Positions 25,127-37,408 of a DNA stretch of 64,000 nucleotides are shown here, one piece after another. The stretch is from Triops longicaudatus (taxonomy: Eukaryota; Arthropoda; Branchiopoda; Notostraca; Triopsidae). Position 1 is the first letter of the stretch. Each line of letters starts with the position of its first letter. A model generated the notes under the pieces. It was not told the origin of the DNA. It saw nothing but the letters and a program-made list of their open reading frames with translations, and did not search any database. The stretch is from the NCBI GenBank assembly GCA_022885665.1, contig JAGQDJ010000238.1, positions 1-64,000 on the forward strand, read 5' to 3'. A program made the position numbers and the translations under genes.

Positions 25127-28100
25127 ATGTCGTCAAAGCCGGTAAGTTGGTGGAAACCTGTAGCTAGATGAACGCATCCAAGGAGCACCGATCTTCCTTT
25201 GTATTCTTTAAAAATGGCTCAGGGAATATACTAGCAGAGCTAACGGGCAGGGTGTCTTTGGTTAGGATTACCCTTGTTTGTGGAATGGACAGGGTACCCG
25301 TGGATTAGCACTGATTCTGAACTATGAGTTTAAGGATGCCCCCGAGGAGGAGACTCGGAGAACTGGATCCAAAAAGGACGTGGAAGGCGTTAAAAAGGTT
25401 CTGAAAAATTTGGGTTATGACGTTAAGGTGGAAGAAAATTTGACCACTGAGGTAACAGCAAACGTTACTCTTAACGTGGAACCTTGCCACTCTACATGTT
25501 ATATTTCTTAGGAAACGACTTGGGCTTTGGATGACTTCGAGAAGGACTGCACGCATGAAAAGCCTACGACGGACTCGGCCATCGTGGTTGTGATGAGTCA
25601 TGGAATGGCCGGGGACGATTGGACTGGTTCAAAGTTCTTTACGGAAGATTACGGACAGATCGGGACGCAAGAAGTGGTAGACAGGCTTCAGAAAGTTTCC
25701 GGGCTGAAAGGCAAACCGAAGATATGTTTCTTTAATATGTGCAGGTCTGACAGTAGATTCCATTAGTACCGTAAACCACCGCTGTGTCTCGCAACACTAA
25801 AATGGATTCTATTCTGTAGAGCTACTGCGGTAGACGAAGAAACAGGACCACCTGAAGCCAAAAAGGTACGGACGGAATCTGAGGAAACCCCTCAGCTACA
25901 GGAAGATACTTTAATTGTTTACTCGACTTTACCCCGTAAATTTTTATCAAGTGTTATGGTCTAACTGCGCTAAACAAATCTTTGCAGGAGATACATCGCG
26001 TAGATTTGATGAAACAGGTTCTGTTTTCATTCAAAATCTTTGCAATAAATTGGCCGATCGGAGGCAAGTCGAACAAAAGGATTTGGAGAGCTTACTCAGA
26101 GAGGTGTATTTTCTTCCATGGATCGCTTTATTTTTTGTTTCATGTTTTTCTTGTACAGATTGCGGGAGACATGACGAAAGAATGGATTCCAGTCATAGAT
26201 TCGAAACATCCTGAGAGACAGATCCCTGAGATTTCGAATAGAGCATTCACCAGGCACTTCTACTTCTTTTCGCTTCACAAGCTAAGGATGCACTATCTTG
26301 ACCTCGTTTGCAAAGTCGTACCATTACCTTGGTACCACGCGCGTAACTGGAGCGTCGATGAAATTTACACGGAGTTGGTTATTGAAGGCGAAAGGAAACC
26401 GTTTGGCGTAGAGCAACTTTTCAAGCGCGCAAAAGTAGGATATTTGTAACCTTTATACCTCCATAACCAGGACTGGTCATCCCCACTGAGCCCAAGAAGA
26501 GATCCCTCACAAATCCCTAAAAATCACCCCCCCCCCAGGAAAAAAGAGTATCGCTGCACAAAAGCCAGTACCAGCAGTCCGTGTGACACAGATGCAAAAG
26601 GAATCTAATGAATGTAAAGAATCAAAAAATAAGTGCAAATGGCTTATTAGATGAGTTATAATTCTAGTAATCACGCGTATCGCTCGCAAAATTTCAAGCG
26701 CACTCGATTTAGCTCTGCCAGCAAACCAAACTTATGTTTTTCCTTTTTCTTTCATATTTCGTTTAGTTTTTGAGCTACACGAAAACAAAAAACCATTTGT
26801 GCAGAACTTTCTTCGCATTGATAATGGGGATCCTGAATAACTTGACTAATTATATTTAATTTTTACACCCGTTTAGCGAAAAACCAGCGAAATAGTAAAG
26901 TTAATGGTTCCTGTTGCTTTTCATGTATTGGCAAACAATTCGCATTGAGATTTTCCCTCATTACCGTTATGGCTACGATGTCGCGTTTTGTTTGTTGGCT
27001 CTCAGGACCACTTCAAGAACGGTGGCTGCTACCGGATTATCATAGAGGGTGATCCTGGCTACGGGAAGTCGACGCTGACGCTCAAGATGGCTTCAGATTG
27101 GTCCAAGCAGAGACCCGCACGGAATTACATGAACCAGTTCCGATACTGTTTTCTGGTGAGGCTGGGAAGGATTGGAGAGGATGTAAGTAGAATACGGAAT
27201 TATGCTTTTAAACGCGTTAAAAATTTCCCTTGGTCCAATTCTGTTGCAAACAAAAGACGTTCTTGAGCTGATCTGGAGACGAAAATCAGTTTCGCAGTCA
27301 AATGAAGCCTTTAACTATCCTAGGGAGACGTGGAGAAGTTCCTCGTGGATTACTTTCAAGACATGTTGGAAGCGGACATGAACACTCTTTTGAAAGGAAA
27401 AAATAGTCAACATCCTCTCATCATTCTGGATGGCTTCGATGAAGCGAATAGCAAAACGAAAGACTTCGTTTGCAAAATAATGTGTGAGCGATGGAACCAG
27501 TGCCACGTGGTTTTAACCTCGCGGTTTGGACATATAAACACTGAATTCAAAAATTGCGCTTTGTGGACTTCCCTGAGGGGCTTCGAAAATAAGCAAGTGA
27601 CAGTAGCTGTCGGGAAATTTTTCATCAAGGCAAGTCACATCACCAAAGACGAAGCTGTCAGCCATTCACTTGAGCAAACGACACTGGACAAATTCTGCGA
27701 TGTTGAGGAAGGGTCTCTTTCGGAAGGAGTAAAACGCGTCGCTCCTCATCACATTGAGAAATTTATTGAGAATTTAACCCAAGTTGACCCTTACAAAGAA
27801 ATAGCTCGATGCCCGTTACTGTGTGCCATGCTGTGCTGCCTCATGGAAGACGATCCGGAGCGCGACCTGCCGAAAACCCTGGCCGGACTCTACTTTGCCG
27901 TAATAAACAGGAATCTTTGTCGGGCCGCGGCCAAAGAGAAAGCGAAACGTAACGAAGTTGGTAAGAAATGGAACTGGAAGGCATTGCAGGATAAATTTCA
28001 TAAGGACCACGAGGAGTATCTGTTCGACTTTGGATCGCTTTGCCTGGACTACATCAAGAAAAAATCGTCTGCCTTCAGTCTTTACAAGATAGTAGGAAAC

Positions 28101-31100
28101 GAGGAAGAGGCGGAGCCCAATGATCCGAAAGTGACTCGCTTACTCGCGGCCGGCGTCATTATCCAGAATTTCGAAGACGGAGAAGAGACGCTTTATCTTC
28201 CTACACACAGAAGCATGGCGGAATTTTTAGCTGCGTACCGTTTGACTAAGGAAGAGAATGAGGAAGACGTTACCGATCAGTTACTGAAACTATACGTTGA
28301 CAAGTCCAGCTTTTGGGAAATTTTTACTTTTGTCGTCGACTTGAAGTGTGGAAGTATCTTCGCGAAGGCATTCCACGACATTAAGCTACCCAAAGATTTC
28401 GTTGAACGATATCGCAACGAAAGTCTAGAAGATAAAAAAAAATACTTTCAGAAATGATGACCGCTCTGCCGGGTACTTTTGAATTGCCGAACTTAAACAT
28501 CCTTCATCCGACGTTCGTTGGGGAGATCTTCCGTGCTAACTCGAGCCTTCGATTCCTGGAATTTTATCATAGCATACCTAATTCTAATGCCACGGAGGAC
28601 AGTACGATGTTGTTTAACCTGCTAAAGAGTTCGTACAGTCTGGAGTTTATATACTATAGGATCAAGATACTGAATCCTAGCCAGAATGATCAACCCTGGT
28701 CTCCTTCACTAAGCTGCTACAATTTTCAGCTCGCCAATAAGAATGTAATATACGCGTATAATCTTCTGATCAAGAACCTTATACGATCTAAAATACGGTT
28801 AAGCCAATTAAAAATGAATTACTCCAATTGGTCTGATTACACCTCGGAGAATCAGGATCTGCTTCGCAGCCTCCAAGAGCTATCCCACTCTGATGTTTGT
28901 CCAGATTCCATGGCCTTGTGTATCGACGGTAATTTAAACTCTACATTCTTACTTGCTTAGATTTACAAACATTATATTTGAGTTTTTCATGTATTCCTTT
29001 TTACAATTGTGTGCGAAGAGTTGCGCGGCGCTAATCATCGTTTTTATTGTATTTATTTTTGGTTGGCGTTTCAGGCGTTGTCGTGGCTTCCTGGGAATTT
29101 CTGAAAAATTTGCCCAGCGAATGCTCGCTTGCTGAGCTGGACTTGAAAGTCCTCATTGGTTCCACGGGTAATGGACACAACGGATAGCTTTAGTACTCAT
29201 TTCCTTCTCCATTGCAGGCGAAGCTTGTCATGAACAATTAGATTTCGTAGTCAACAATTTGCTCACTGACCGTTTAACGAAACTGGGTCTTAGTTGGAGA
29301 CGGAACGCCAGGTAAGTGAGACAATTCTTTTCATATCGACCACCTTGTTATTTTGCTTTTCTTATCGAATGAGCGACATAGGCTCAATGCTTACAGGGCT
29401 TATTCCAAATAGTGTTAACCCTGCTTGTCCGCCAGGTATGCCACTACGAAAAATGGAAGGCATTCAAAAACCCCGCCCATCGTATTCTCTGTTTATGTTT
29501 ACTACTGTCACTAGTTGAACAGTGGCGTGCTTCAAAGGATTATCGTGATATGACAGTAATTTGTATTTAACGAAACAAGGAAAAAGAGCGAAATGCCAAA
29601 ACGCTGCAAGTGGGCAATCGGAAAGATCATGAAACTTAGTTGTTTAAGTTATTCGAGAAAATATGTCTTCTAACGAGTTTGTCCGATTTACTCTTATTGA
29701 CTGTCATAATGTCCAATAATACGATACTGTCAAAAACAGCACCAAGTCACTATGCCATGAATCCAGCACGCATAGGTTAATGTGACCTGTAGGGGACAAA
29801 TGTACATGACACTGGTATCCTAGAAACAGTAGTACGTATAGACAACTGAGAGTATTCTGGGCGGCGTTTCTTGCACTCCTCTTCCAGTTTTCTCTCAGTG
29901 GTACACCTGCCGGACAAATGGGTGAAACACACGTTTAGAATAAGGCTCATTGCCGCTCAACTTTATTCTACACTTCGTGTTTAAATTGTGTATGTCCGAA
30001 CTTCTCAACAGTGTTGATTCGGATGATGATGATGAAGAAGAAGATGAAGTGGATGATGAAGAAGAAGATGAAGTGAATGATGATGTCGAGGATGAAAATT
30101 ATGAGTCTCCACTGCTTCGTGTGGAACCCTGGATCAGTAAAATTATGTCATCTGAAAAGCTGACATCCCTTTGTCTTGATACGTCGGACATGGCAAATGA
30201 GAATATGAATGCTGAATACTTGATTGACGGTATCCTAGCAAGCAAACTCGAGGAGCTAATGCTGGTGGGCATGACATTTAAGCTCAAAGTGAGTGTATAA
30301 AGAATCGCTTACCTTTGGTAGCTCTTATTTTTAAGAATTGCTTATGTTGCTTCAACAGAGTGATGATCTTACGAGATGGGCTTCTGTAACTCGGTGCAGG
30401 ATCAGAAGAGTTCATTTATACGATGTGGAAGTGGATATTGAGGATCCTTCACGTTTCTCTTGGAACAAAATCAGTTTCCCGTTAGAAGAATTGACTCTGG
30501 AAAACCGCCACTCCTTGCAAAGACTGCTAGAAAGGCATGGTTCTCCGTTCCACAGCTTGCGCGTCTTAACACTAAAGCGATTCGATAATAATTCTATATT
30601 GGTAAGTCTTAGTAGTTCAATATCTACATTAAAGATTCATGCAAATTTCTCTCCAGGACTTCATAAAAATCTTGTGTGAGAGCAATGGGAAAACCTTGAA
30701 AACGTTTACCATGGTTATCTCTGACAGGATGTATTTAGATATGGTAAAGCCATTTCGAGAACTTTTCAAGCATTGTCAAGAACTCGAGACCGTGAGGATG
30801 TGCGGCAGCAAGGAAAGCTGTTCCCAGCTCGAAGCTATTCTAAAGGCTGCTTTTTTAAAGCTTCCGAATCTACAAACATTGGAGTTTCCACATGTAAATG
30901 GTGACGAAAAAAGTGAGGATATACGCAGTGTATTCGAAGCAATTGCCGACCACGCGCGCCAATGGCCCGGCAAAGAAGCGGCGAATTCCTCTTTAACGTT
31001 ATCTAACCTCCGTAAGAAATGGGCAGTCCACGCCGTTCTAGTCTTCCGTGAAAGGAAACTTAACTATAAGATAAAATACATCGAACATAAGACCTACGAA

Positions 31101-31163
31101 ATGTGGTTCCCCCCCGACGATGGTGGACCATCAGCCCGCAAGACGGCAACAGACCAACAATGA
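25127..31163 (+). CDS. Caspase-NACHT-LRR protein, copy A
   Basis: Exons: 25127-25141, 25266-25451, 25512-25744, 25820-25935, 25988-26103, 26159-26434, 27006-27182, 27324 to about 28453, 28454-28928, 29075-29167, 29218-29311, 30012-30288, 30359-30601, 30657-31163; all phases agree apart from one -1 frame break at 28434-28456. Product about 1,310 aa. Residues 1-222 are a complete caspase: TRGLALILNYEF with the S1 arginine, His97 in VMSHG, Cys144 in FFNMCR, then the small-subunit strand DTLIVYSTLPR and ETGSVFIQNLC. Next come pre-NACHT WSVDEIYTELV, Walker A GDPGYGKST (329-337), Walker B LIILDGFDE (Asp409), a helical part and leucine-rich repeats. I infer a sensor whose oligomerisation would activate its own protease. 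An acidic tract of about 27 residues (30025-30108) and an earlier stop distinguish it from copy B. Confidence 0.85.
28431..28457 (+). other. A-run and -1 frame break in caspase-NLR copy A
   Basis: The zero frame reads GAT AAA AAA AAA TAC TTT CAG AAA TGA. Slipping back one base on the nine-A run gives AAA ATA CTT TCA GAA ATG ATG and continues into the LRR frame. The same arrangement exists in copy B at 52151-52177. Programmed -1 frameshifting, polymerase slippage, a base-call error or an inherited mutation would all give this picture. Confidence 0.6.
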
Positions 31164-31700
31164 CGGACCAAATTTGAGATTATGGGACCGTTTTTGTACA
31201 ATAATTGGAGTACATGATCAGTGAAGCAAGAAGAATTCTTTCACTAAGCGTTGTATGGGAACCCGTATTCTGCAGTACTTCTGGCGGTGTTACGCTCAAC
31301 AATTAATAATTAAGGGAAACGGTCGTCATTGGGCTCAGCTCACATATCTTACGTGACGGAAGAAATATGAACAAATTCTTCCGAATTTTAAAACACCGCG
31401 AGAACAATAAACATGAAAATACGAGCAAGTAACAAGTCAGTGGTGCGATTTCTCACATAACTACGTGTAAGGAACATTATTCAGCACTTCTGGTTTTGTG
31501 CACACGTACGTATCTACTCCACGTTAGCTATCGCTACACAGTCTGTACTTTTGGGAACAACCCAAAACACTCTTACTTTTACCTTTGCGTGTCTCAAACT
31601 GATGTAGGTGCACAATTCTTGTTTGTTTTGAAAGGTCCTAAAACACCTGAGCGACACCTACTTTACTATGATTTTGCCAAAACAGTTGTTCTTTGGTAAG
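31164..31700. repeat. 3' flank of caspase-NLR copy A (pre-insertion state of 54839-56660)
   Basis: This stretch matches the sequence after copy B. It lacks both the LINE and the MITE inserted there, so it serves as the empty site for both (around 31632 and 31673). Confidence 0.8.
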
Positions 31701-34515
31701 ACTTTTAACTAGAATGGAACCCGCTTATAACGACGAGCTCGTGACCGAACAGGCGGTATCGGTATATAAGGACTGCCTATACATCGGCACAACAGGCTCC
31801 AACTAATATAACAAACGTACTGACATATTTGTATATTGTGAATAAATAGCACCATGAACGTTAGTCTTATTTCTTTAGAAAACATTGAATGTTGTTTTGC
31901 AGCAACGCAAAAACTTCCCCGCGTTGGACGATTGTTAATGTTCTCTTTGCTTCGTCTGTACTTCACAGCTGTTAGCGCTGCAGTGAACATTGCCGTAAAG
32001 AAGGTAAAAAGTTAAGAGGTTATCAAAGCCGATTCAAAGTTGCGTCAAAGTCTTAAGAATTTGTTAGCATTCTTTCGAGTGAATTCCTGGCTTTAGGAAT
32101 CGTTCTTGTTAAACTCGCAAAAAGCAAGTAAATTTCGATGTTTCTATGGCTAGCCTGTTCGAAAACTTGTTCTAAGTATACATCCAAACAACTCTTAACT
32201 AGTGTCTTCACCAACATGTCATTTGCCAGTTAGTTCTGGAATAATCACCCGAGAAGTTTTGTTAGCTGAAGAATTTGAACGTTGTTCTCGATAAACTTAA
32301 TTTTTGTACGATTCCTTTCCCAAGAATGCCTCAATGTGAGGTTTTTAAAACGAGTGTCTTCAGTGCAGGCGAGTCGCGAGGGTGATTTCATTAAGGGTGG
32401 CGGGGGTGGAATCTTAATTATACCGACTGTTCCGTACTGAAGCACGGAAAGTTCTTTTTCTGTATACATTTGAGATGTCTTGTGCCTTTTCCCTTTTCGT
32501 TTCCCTTTCTTTGTTGCTTTCTCGGAACTGTCATACGTAAGGCAGGAAGTCAATTTGCCGGGAATCCGGGTTGTGGTCTGTTTTTTGTTCTTTCTGCTTT
32601 TCCCCAAGGTCCTGTCTCCTTTATAAAGGGTTGGACCACAACAGGTCAGTGAGTTTCTAACAGTCCTTCTTTAGCTTCAAGTTGTACTCCTTGAAGTCTT
32701 CCTATGCTCCTGCCCGAGATTTAGTTTTTTGTATGTAGTGTTTTTCTTAATACAGTAGTGGTAGTTTTAAGCTCGACTGTTGTGTTGAGTTCCCATGTCG
32801 CCGTTAGCGTGATTCTGGCGGCGACACCGACTCTACGTGACGATTATACTCGAGTTTGATATATCTTTACCAAATCTGCTTTTCGGCAATTATTGGGGGG
32901 CACTCAACCCCCCTCGCGACGCCCCTGCTTCAGTGAATTTCTCTTGAAAATTCTCTACGATCTGTATTAGATGTTACGATCCGAAACTGTACCGTCGATA
33001 ACTTTCGAGCAATGTTGATTTTTGTTTACTTTTATAAAAAAAACGCCTGGAACATTTACCGTGTGATTCCCTTATGGTTTAATTAGGTACATCGTAGTAT
33101 TAAACTTGATTTGTATTTTGTTACTTTTATTTGGGAAAACATATGTGTTGAGTAATGAAGGCTTTCTGCTAGCTGATTTTGGATAATAGGCAAAAACTAA
33201 TGAGAAGCACTTTTGAGCTACTAGTTCACGTGATATCCAATGTCACTGAAGTGTATTAATTACCACCCACCTTAAAATTCCTTGGAGCTTTTTCAAGCCT
33301 GCAGGATTCCATCACCAAACCCAAGGAATCACACAAATTTTCGAAAAGTATTATACTCATTTAAATATAAAAGCGATACGTCCTCGGATTACGCTTCTTA
33401 TACGCCGACTAAACGTTCTGACGTCCACTCTGCAAACGTTCATTCAGGTACGTCTAAAATACGTCTTTCTTTGGTACGTGAAAAATATGTACTTTTCTTC
33501 ACTGTACTATAGTCTTTTACATAGTACAATTTTCGGACTTTTTTATTCATTCAGTTCCTTTTACCTACAGCTTTTTTTAAGAAATCGTGGTGTGTTATTT
33601 AGGCATCATAATTGAATGCATGCATACCCCTGAAATGTGGCCGTGGCTTGCAAAACACATTTTGGTGCCACAAAACTCAGGAAGATAAAGACAGGAGAAC
33701 TTTAAGGTAAAAAAGTAAAAAGCACTTTACAGAGTATGTCAGTCATTCCAGGTACTGCAGTCAAATGTGCAAGTTTATGGGAGTAGTTGGGAAAATCACC
33801 AGCTGCGTAAGAGTGCAGACTGCCAAAGCAGAGGCAGTAGTACAACTAGTAAACCGGCAGGCAAGTTCACTCTGAGCTGAAATGCTGCATTTCCGAATAA
33901 GTAACAATGACGAGTGTGTAAGCTAGAAAACAGTACATATACTAGCCCAATTTTTACACATTAGTCCACACGCGAAGCTTGAGAAAACTCCCTATTGTGC
34001 AACAATATAGGGAAACTCCGACTAGTCTGCAGTAATGGAGTAGTCTAGATTACTGGTGACTGGGACTTTCCGATCGACGAAAAAGTAGGAAGATATACTG
34101 CATTGATGAAAAACTTCCGCATTGTGATAAAAGTTCATCACTACTTTGAAATGCGCCATTCCTTACACTTGAGCGCGGCTGCAAAAAGAAATGAAGCTGA
34201 CAGAGAAACAATTTCAGACTGCGAATTTGAAAGTCACACTCTTTATATTCTTTGTCAACTTCCCTTGCTGTTTACGGGTTACGGTGAATTTTCAGTGATT
34301 CGGAGAATTTCACACGCACCTTTGTCTTCTTAAGTGTGGTCTGCGTTTCGTAGATTTCAAGTAAAGACATTCTGCTTCTGCTTCAAGTTTTATTTTGAAG
34401 ATTCCAATGTACGACGGCATCACAGTACCTTTCGAACTTGACTGTCTTCCGGAATAGCTGTAACAAGCGTATAACTCTTCTATACTATGTTGCAAATGTC
34501 GACTTTTATATTGTT
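31701..34515. other. No gene recognised; transposon-like end at 31706
   Basis: At 31712 the motif tggaacccgcttataacgac resembles the 5' end of pogo/Tigger-like elements (also at 56677, and diverged at 44660), but no partner terminus was found. A 120-codon minus-strand frame (32607-32245) starts with a Lys/Arg-rich stretch (MGKSRKNKKQTTTR). It has no recognisable domain or splice support, so I do not call it. The remainder shows nothing I can identify. Confidence 0.35.
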
Positions 34516-36250
34516 TATAAATACTGGTCTTTCCTTAGTTTCCCTGAAACTGAGCATGTGAAATACGAAAAACTGAAGCTCTCGGGTATTCAAGTCTCAA
34601 CTTCCCCTTTTAAGCGTCTGTTTGCGAGTGGAAGTATTTCGCAAAACTATTTCACGAAAACAACCATATTTTACACTTCGAATATTCTTTCGAGCGTAAT
34701 ATTTATTGGCTTAAGATTTACAATGCAACAAGAGAGGCCATACGAATCGCAAAGATTCACACTTCTCTTTCTATTTGAGAATAGGAATAATTGTAGGAGT
34801 AACAAAGTTAAAGGAGATTCAGCCATAGCACGCCCGGCTGAAAAATGATCTTGAAAGAGAAGCCTCAAGTTGGCTCGTAGCTCAGCTACAATTGCCGTAT
34901 GTGAAAGAAACGTCATAGAAATTGCAGTCGCATACCGGGAATAACAAACGTCAGATTGTGCGGCTAGCACGGCCATGCCATTGACAGCTTTGTTGCACGT
35001 ACAGTTTGCATACGTGGGCAAATAACTCCAAGGTATTAAAATATATCTTTTTTATTAGTTACAGCACTAGAAAAAAAAATGAAAAAAGAAATAGTTGAAG
35101 TAAGCTACCTTGCACAAAATCAACTACTGTTTCCATTGACTTATGGTTTCTTTCTTTTTTTAGAAACACACCAACTTTTCATTTCAGGGAACATATTAGA
35201 AAGTAGTTAAAGAAGAGGCACTTACCAGTGTTCGTAAAAGTAGTAAGATTCAAAGGCCAAAACGTCAGAAAACCAGGAAGGGGTACGTAACTAGCAAGTT
35301 GGCATATAATTGTGTCATTGGATAACACCACAGGCACACTATCTTGGTTTAGCAACAATGACTGAAGGGAGTGTCACGGAAAGCAGTGCAAGATCTTAGG
35401 TACTTTCTGCAGAGTAAGCGACAAGCAAACTGAGAAGCTTCTCCGTACCGTACTGCAAAAACACGTCACGTTGCTTTGGACACTGCTTTTCATTTGTGAA
35501 TTTAAAAAAATCGCAAAAAGGGCGTAAGAAAACAACCATAAAGAATCAATTCAAATTCGCAACAGTAGGCGCTGCATAAAAATACGCACACATCAAAGAC
35601 AAGAATCTCACAAAGTGACGAAAAACACCGAGAAGTGAGGATACAAAAGAAGTAAATGAGCATGATAAAACTTTAAAATGGACAGTCACGAAACACCCGT
35701 AGAAACATTTTCCACCAACAGTTCCAAACATTACGAAACCGTTTGAAAGAAAACTAAAACAACTACAGCTACTGATGAAAGATTTCAGCAACACACAGCG
35801 CTCACACTACGCTCACATGTACTGTCCATGTTTCCAGTCCTTGTCACCGAATAAATGCATTCTTGACGGATTCACTACACTAGTACGTGGTATTCTTAAC
35901 AATAATGTTAAACCTCACATAAATTTTACAAAATTTCGTAATTTTCAACTGTGATCAAACCTTGCTTACCACTCACTGCGCACAGGCTTTCACAGTTGTC
36001 AACAATGAAACAGGATCGCGCATGCACTCAGCGCTCTCTGGCGGCCGACGTGCACTTTTTCCCACTTTTTCATTTTGAGACCAACCCCCTTCTCATTTTG
36101 AGCTAAGCTGGCTAGTTTTGAGAGTTGCTTCCATTTTTGCGACGGAAAAAGTCACCTTTGAGTAGGTACAACTAAATTTGAGTAATAACTAGTACTTTTG
36201 AATATCAACTGCTAATTTCAAGATATAACGTGCTTGCCTTGAGAATAGAA
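34516..36250. repeat. Spacer of the segmental duplication, copy A (paralogous to 56735-58740)
   Basis: The block matches the second copy with many substitutions and small indels, except for 405 bp (34792-35196) that are identical to 56973-57377. A minus-strand frame inside the identical part (about 35021-34760, VLAAQSDVCYSRYATAI) is open in both copies but lacks an ATG at its head and resembles no family I know. Copy B has an extra segment of about 300 bp near 58010-58325. Confidence 0.7.
36073..36243 (+). repeat. Degenerate tandem array with 20-bp period (TTTTGAG motif), copy A
   Basis: The word tttgag or a one-base variant recurs with its G at 36077, 36100, 36120, 36139, 36160, 36180, 36200, about 36220 and 36241. 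Spacing is 19-23 bp, mostly 20. The rest of each unit is poorly conserved apart from a frequent cta or acta before the T-run. The array has a counterpart at 58581-58728 with the same phase. Confidence 0.6.
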
Positions 36251-36544
36251 GGAATAAACGTAGACAGGAATAAGAAAAAAACGAGCCAAGTGCTGCAAAA
36301 TCACGAGATTTGCGTGACCTGAAGAAGGTTTTAAGTATTTCAGCTGTTATTCGACAGAAGTCTTGGAATAAAGCTCTCTGGAATTCGTACATGTTGTTCT
36401 CGCATTAGTAGCGTATTTTTCCTGTCCCCAAAGAGTTTATGGTACATTAAATTGTTGCAGAAATTACAATGACAGGTTTAGGTTCCACGTTCAAATCCCG
36501 AGGCAAATGCTTGGGTAAGAAATAGCTGTTGAAAAGTTATCTGC

Positions 36545-37408
36545 TTGAACCTGGGCTGTCTCGGCCTTGAACTTCCTTTGGGTCAATGCTCGCGATGGGG
36601 ACGCGCGAACCAGTTGAGGACTTTCTTTCTCTTCTCTTATGTTTGTAGATACTCGGTTTTGTACGTGTCCGCCGTGTTACCTTTCACGTATGTTATTTTG
36701 TTAATTAGCACTATACGAGCGTTGTGTCACTGGGAGAAAAGTAAACATAATACAATTTTTAAGACGTAGCAAAGCGCTTGGTTATTAACAGTTTTAATCA
36801 TTTGTTTCAGGCTCCTTTACCCACACATCCCCCTCTTTAACCGGGAAAATACAGCCAATATAACCAGGAATAAACTTTCTGGTAACTGGTTGAATACTGA
36901 ACATTTCAACAACTGATTAACCGTTCTCTCACTGTAGTCCAAGAATGCCACCTGTTAACGCTACGAAAACCCGATGTTAACAATACACGACCGCTGTTCT
37001 AGGGGTACTAACGAATGTTTCTGCAGCTGTAGAACCGCTTCTGTTTTCGTACAGGCCATAAAGGTCACCTGTTATAGAAAATCGAACGAAGTTTTGGTCA
37101 GAGAAATGGCGAAAGAGTAGACAATGACTGATTGTCCCACCCTATCACAAACGACCCTATGAGCTTTGGGTTTTGTGAGTAAAGGGTTTTTCTTCATTTG
37201 CGGTTTTGAAATTGTTCGTTATTAATTCATTAGGGTGCCAATATTGACCGAAGAGCAGGCGAAAGTCACAAAGCTACACACAAACGGCACACATCAACAG
37301 TGACTGTGGAACCCAGTCCACGTTTTCTCCGTCTTCTATTTTATAAAACAACTGTGAAGCGTTCGAAGAGGAAACTAACAAGAAAAGTAGTCGCTTCGCA
37401 AAACGATC
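36545..37408. repeat. 5' flank of PAN-like unit, copy 3
   Basis: Non-coding sequence homologous to the regions upstream of PAN-like copies 2 (14690-15475), 4 (59826-60684) and, inverted, 1 (11415-12020). Shared blocks close to the start (caatattgaccga...aggcgaaagtcacaaagct) may include the promoter, but I see no unambiguous TATA box. Confidence 0.6.

Noticed and set aside
28400..28453. A 29-nt intron (gtctagaag to ttcag) that would restore the frame between NACHT and LRR parts
   Set aside because: The frame arithmetic works, but 29 nt is far shorter than the other introns here (55 nt or more in this gene) and lacks a proper branch region.
32245..32607. 120-codon Lys-rich minus-strand ORF
   Set aside because: No recognisable domain, no conserved copy and no splice signals; likely chance.
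36189..36392. Possible CRISPR-like array because of regular 20-bp spacing nearby
   Set aside because: Units are degenerate with no repeat-spacer structure, and the DNA is eukaryotic.
36468..36510. gttcaaatccc motif resembling a tRNA B box, possible tRNA or SINE
   Set aside because: No A box, no cloverleaf and no defined element ends.
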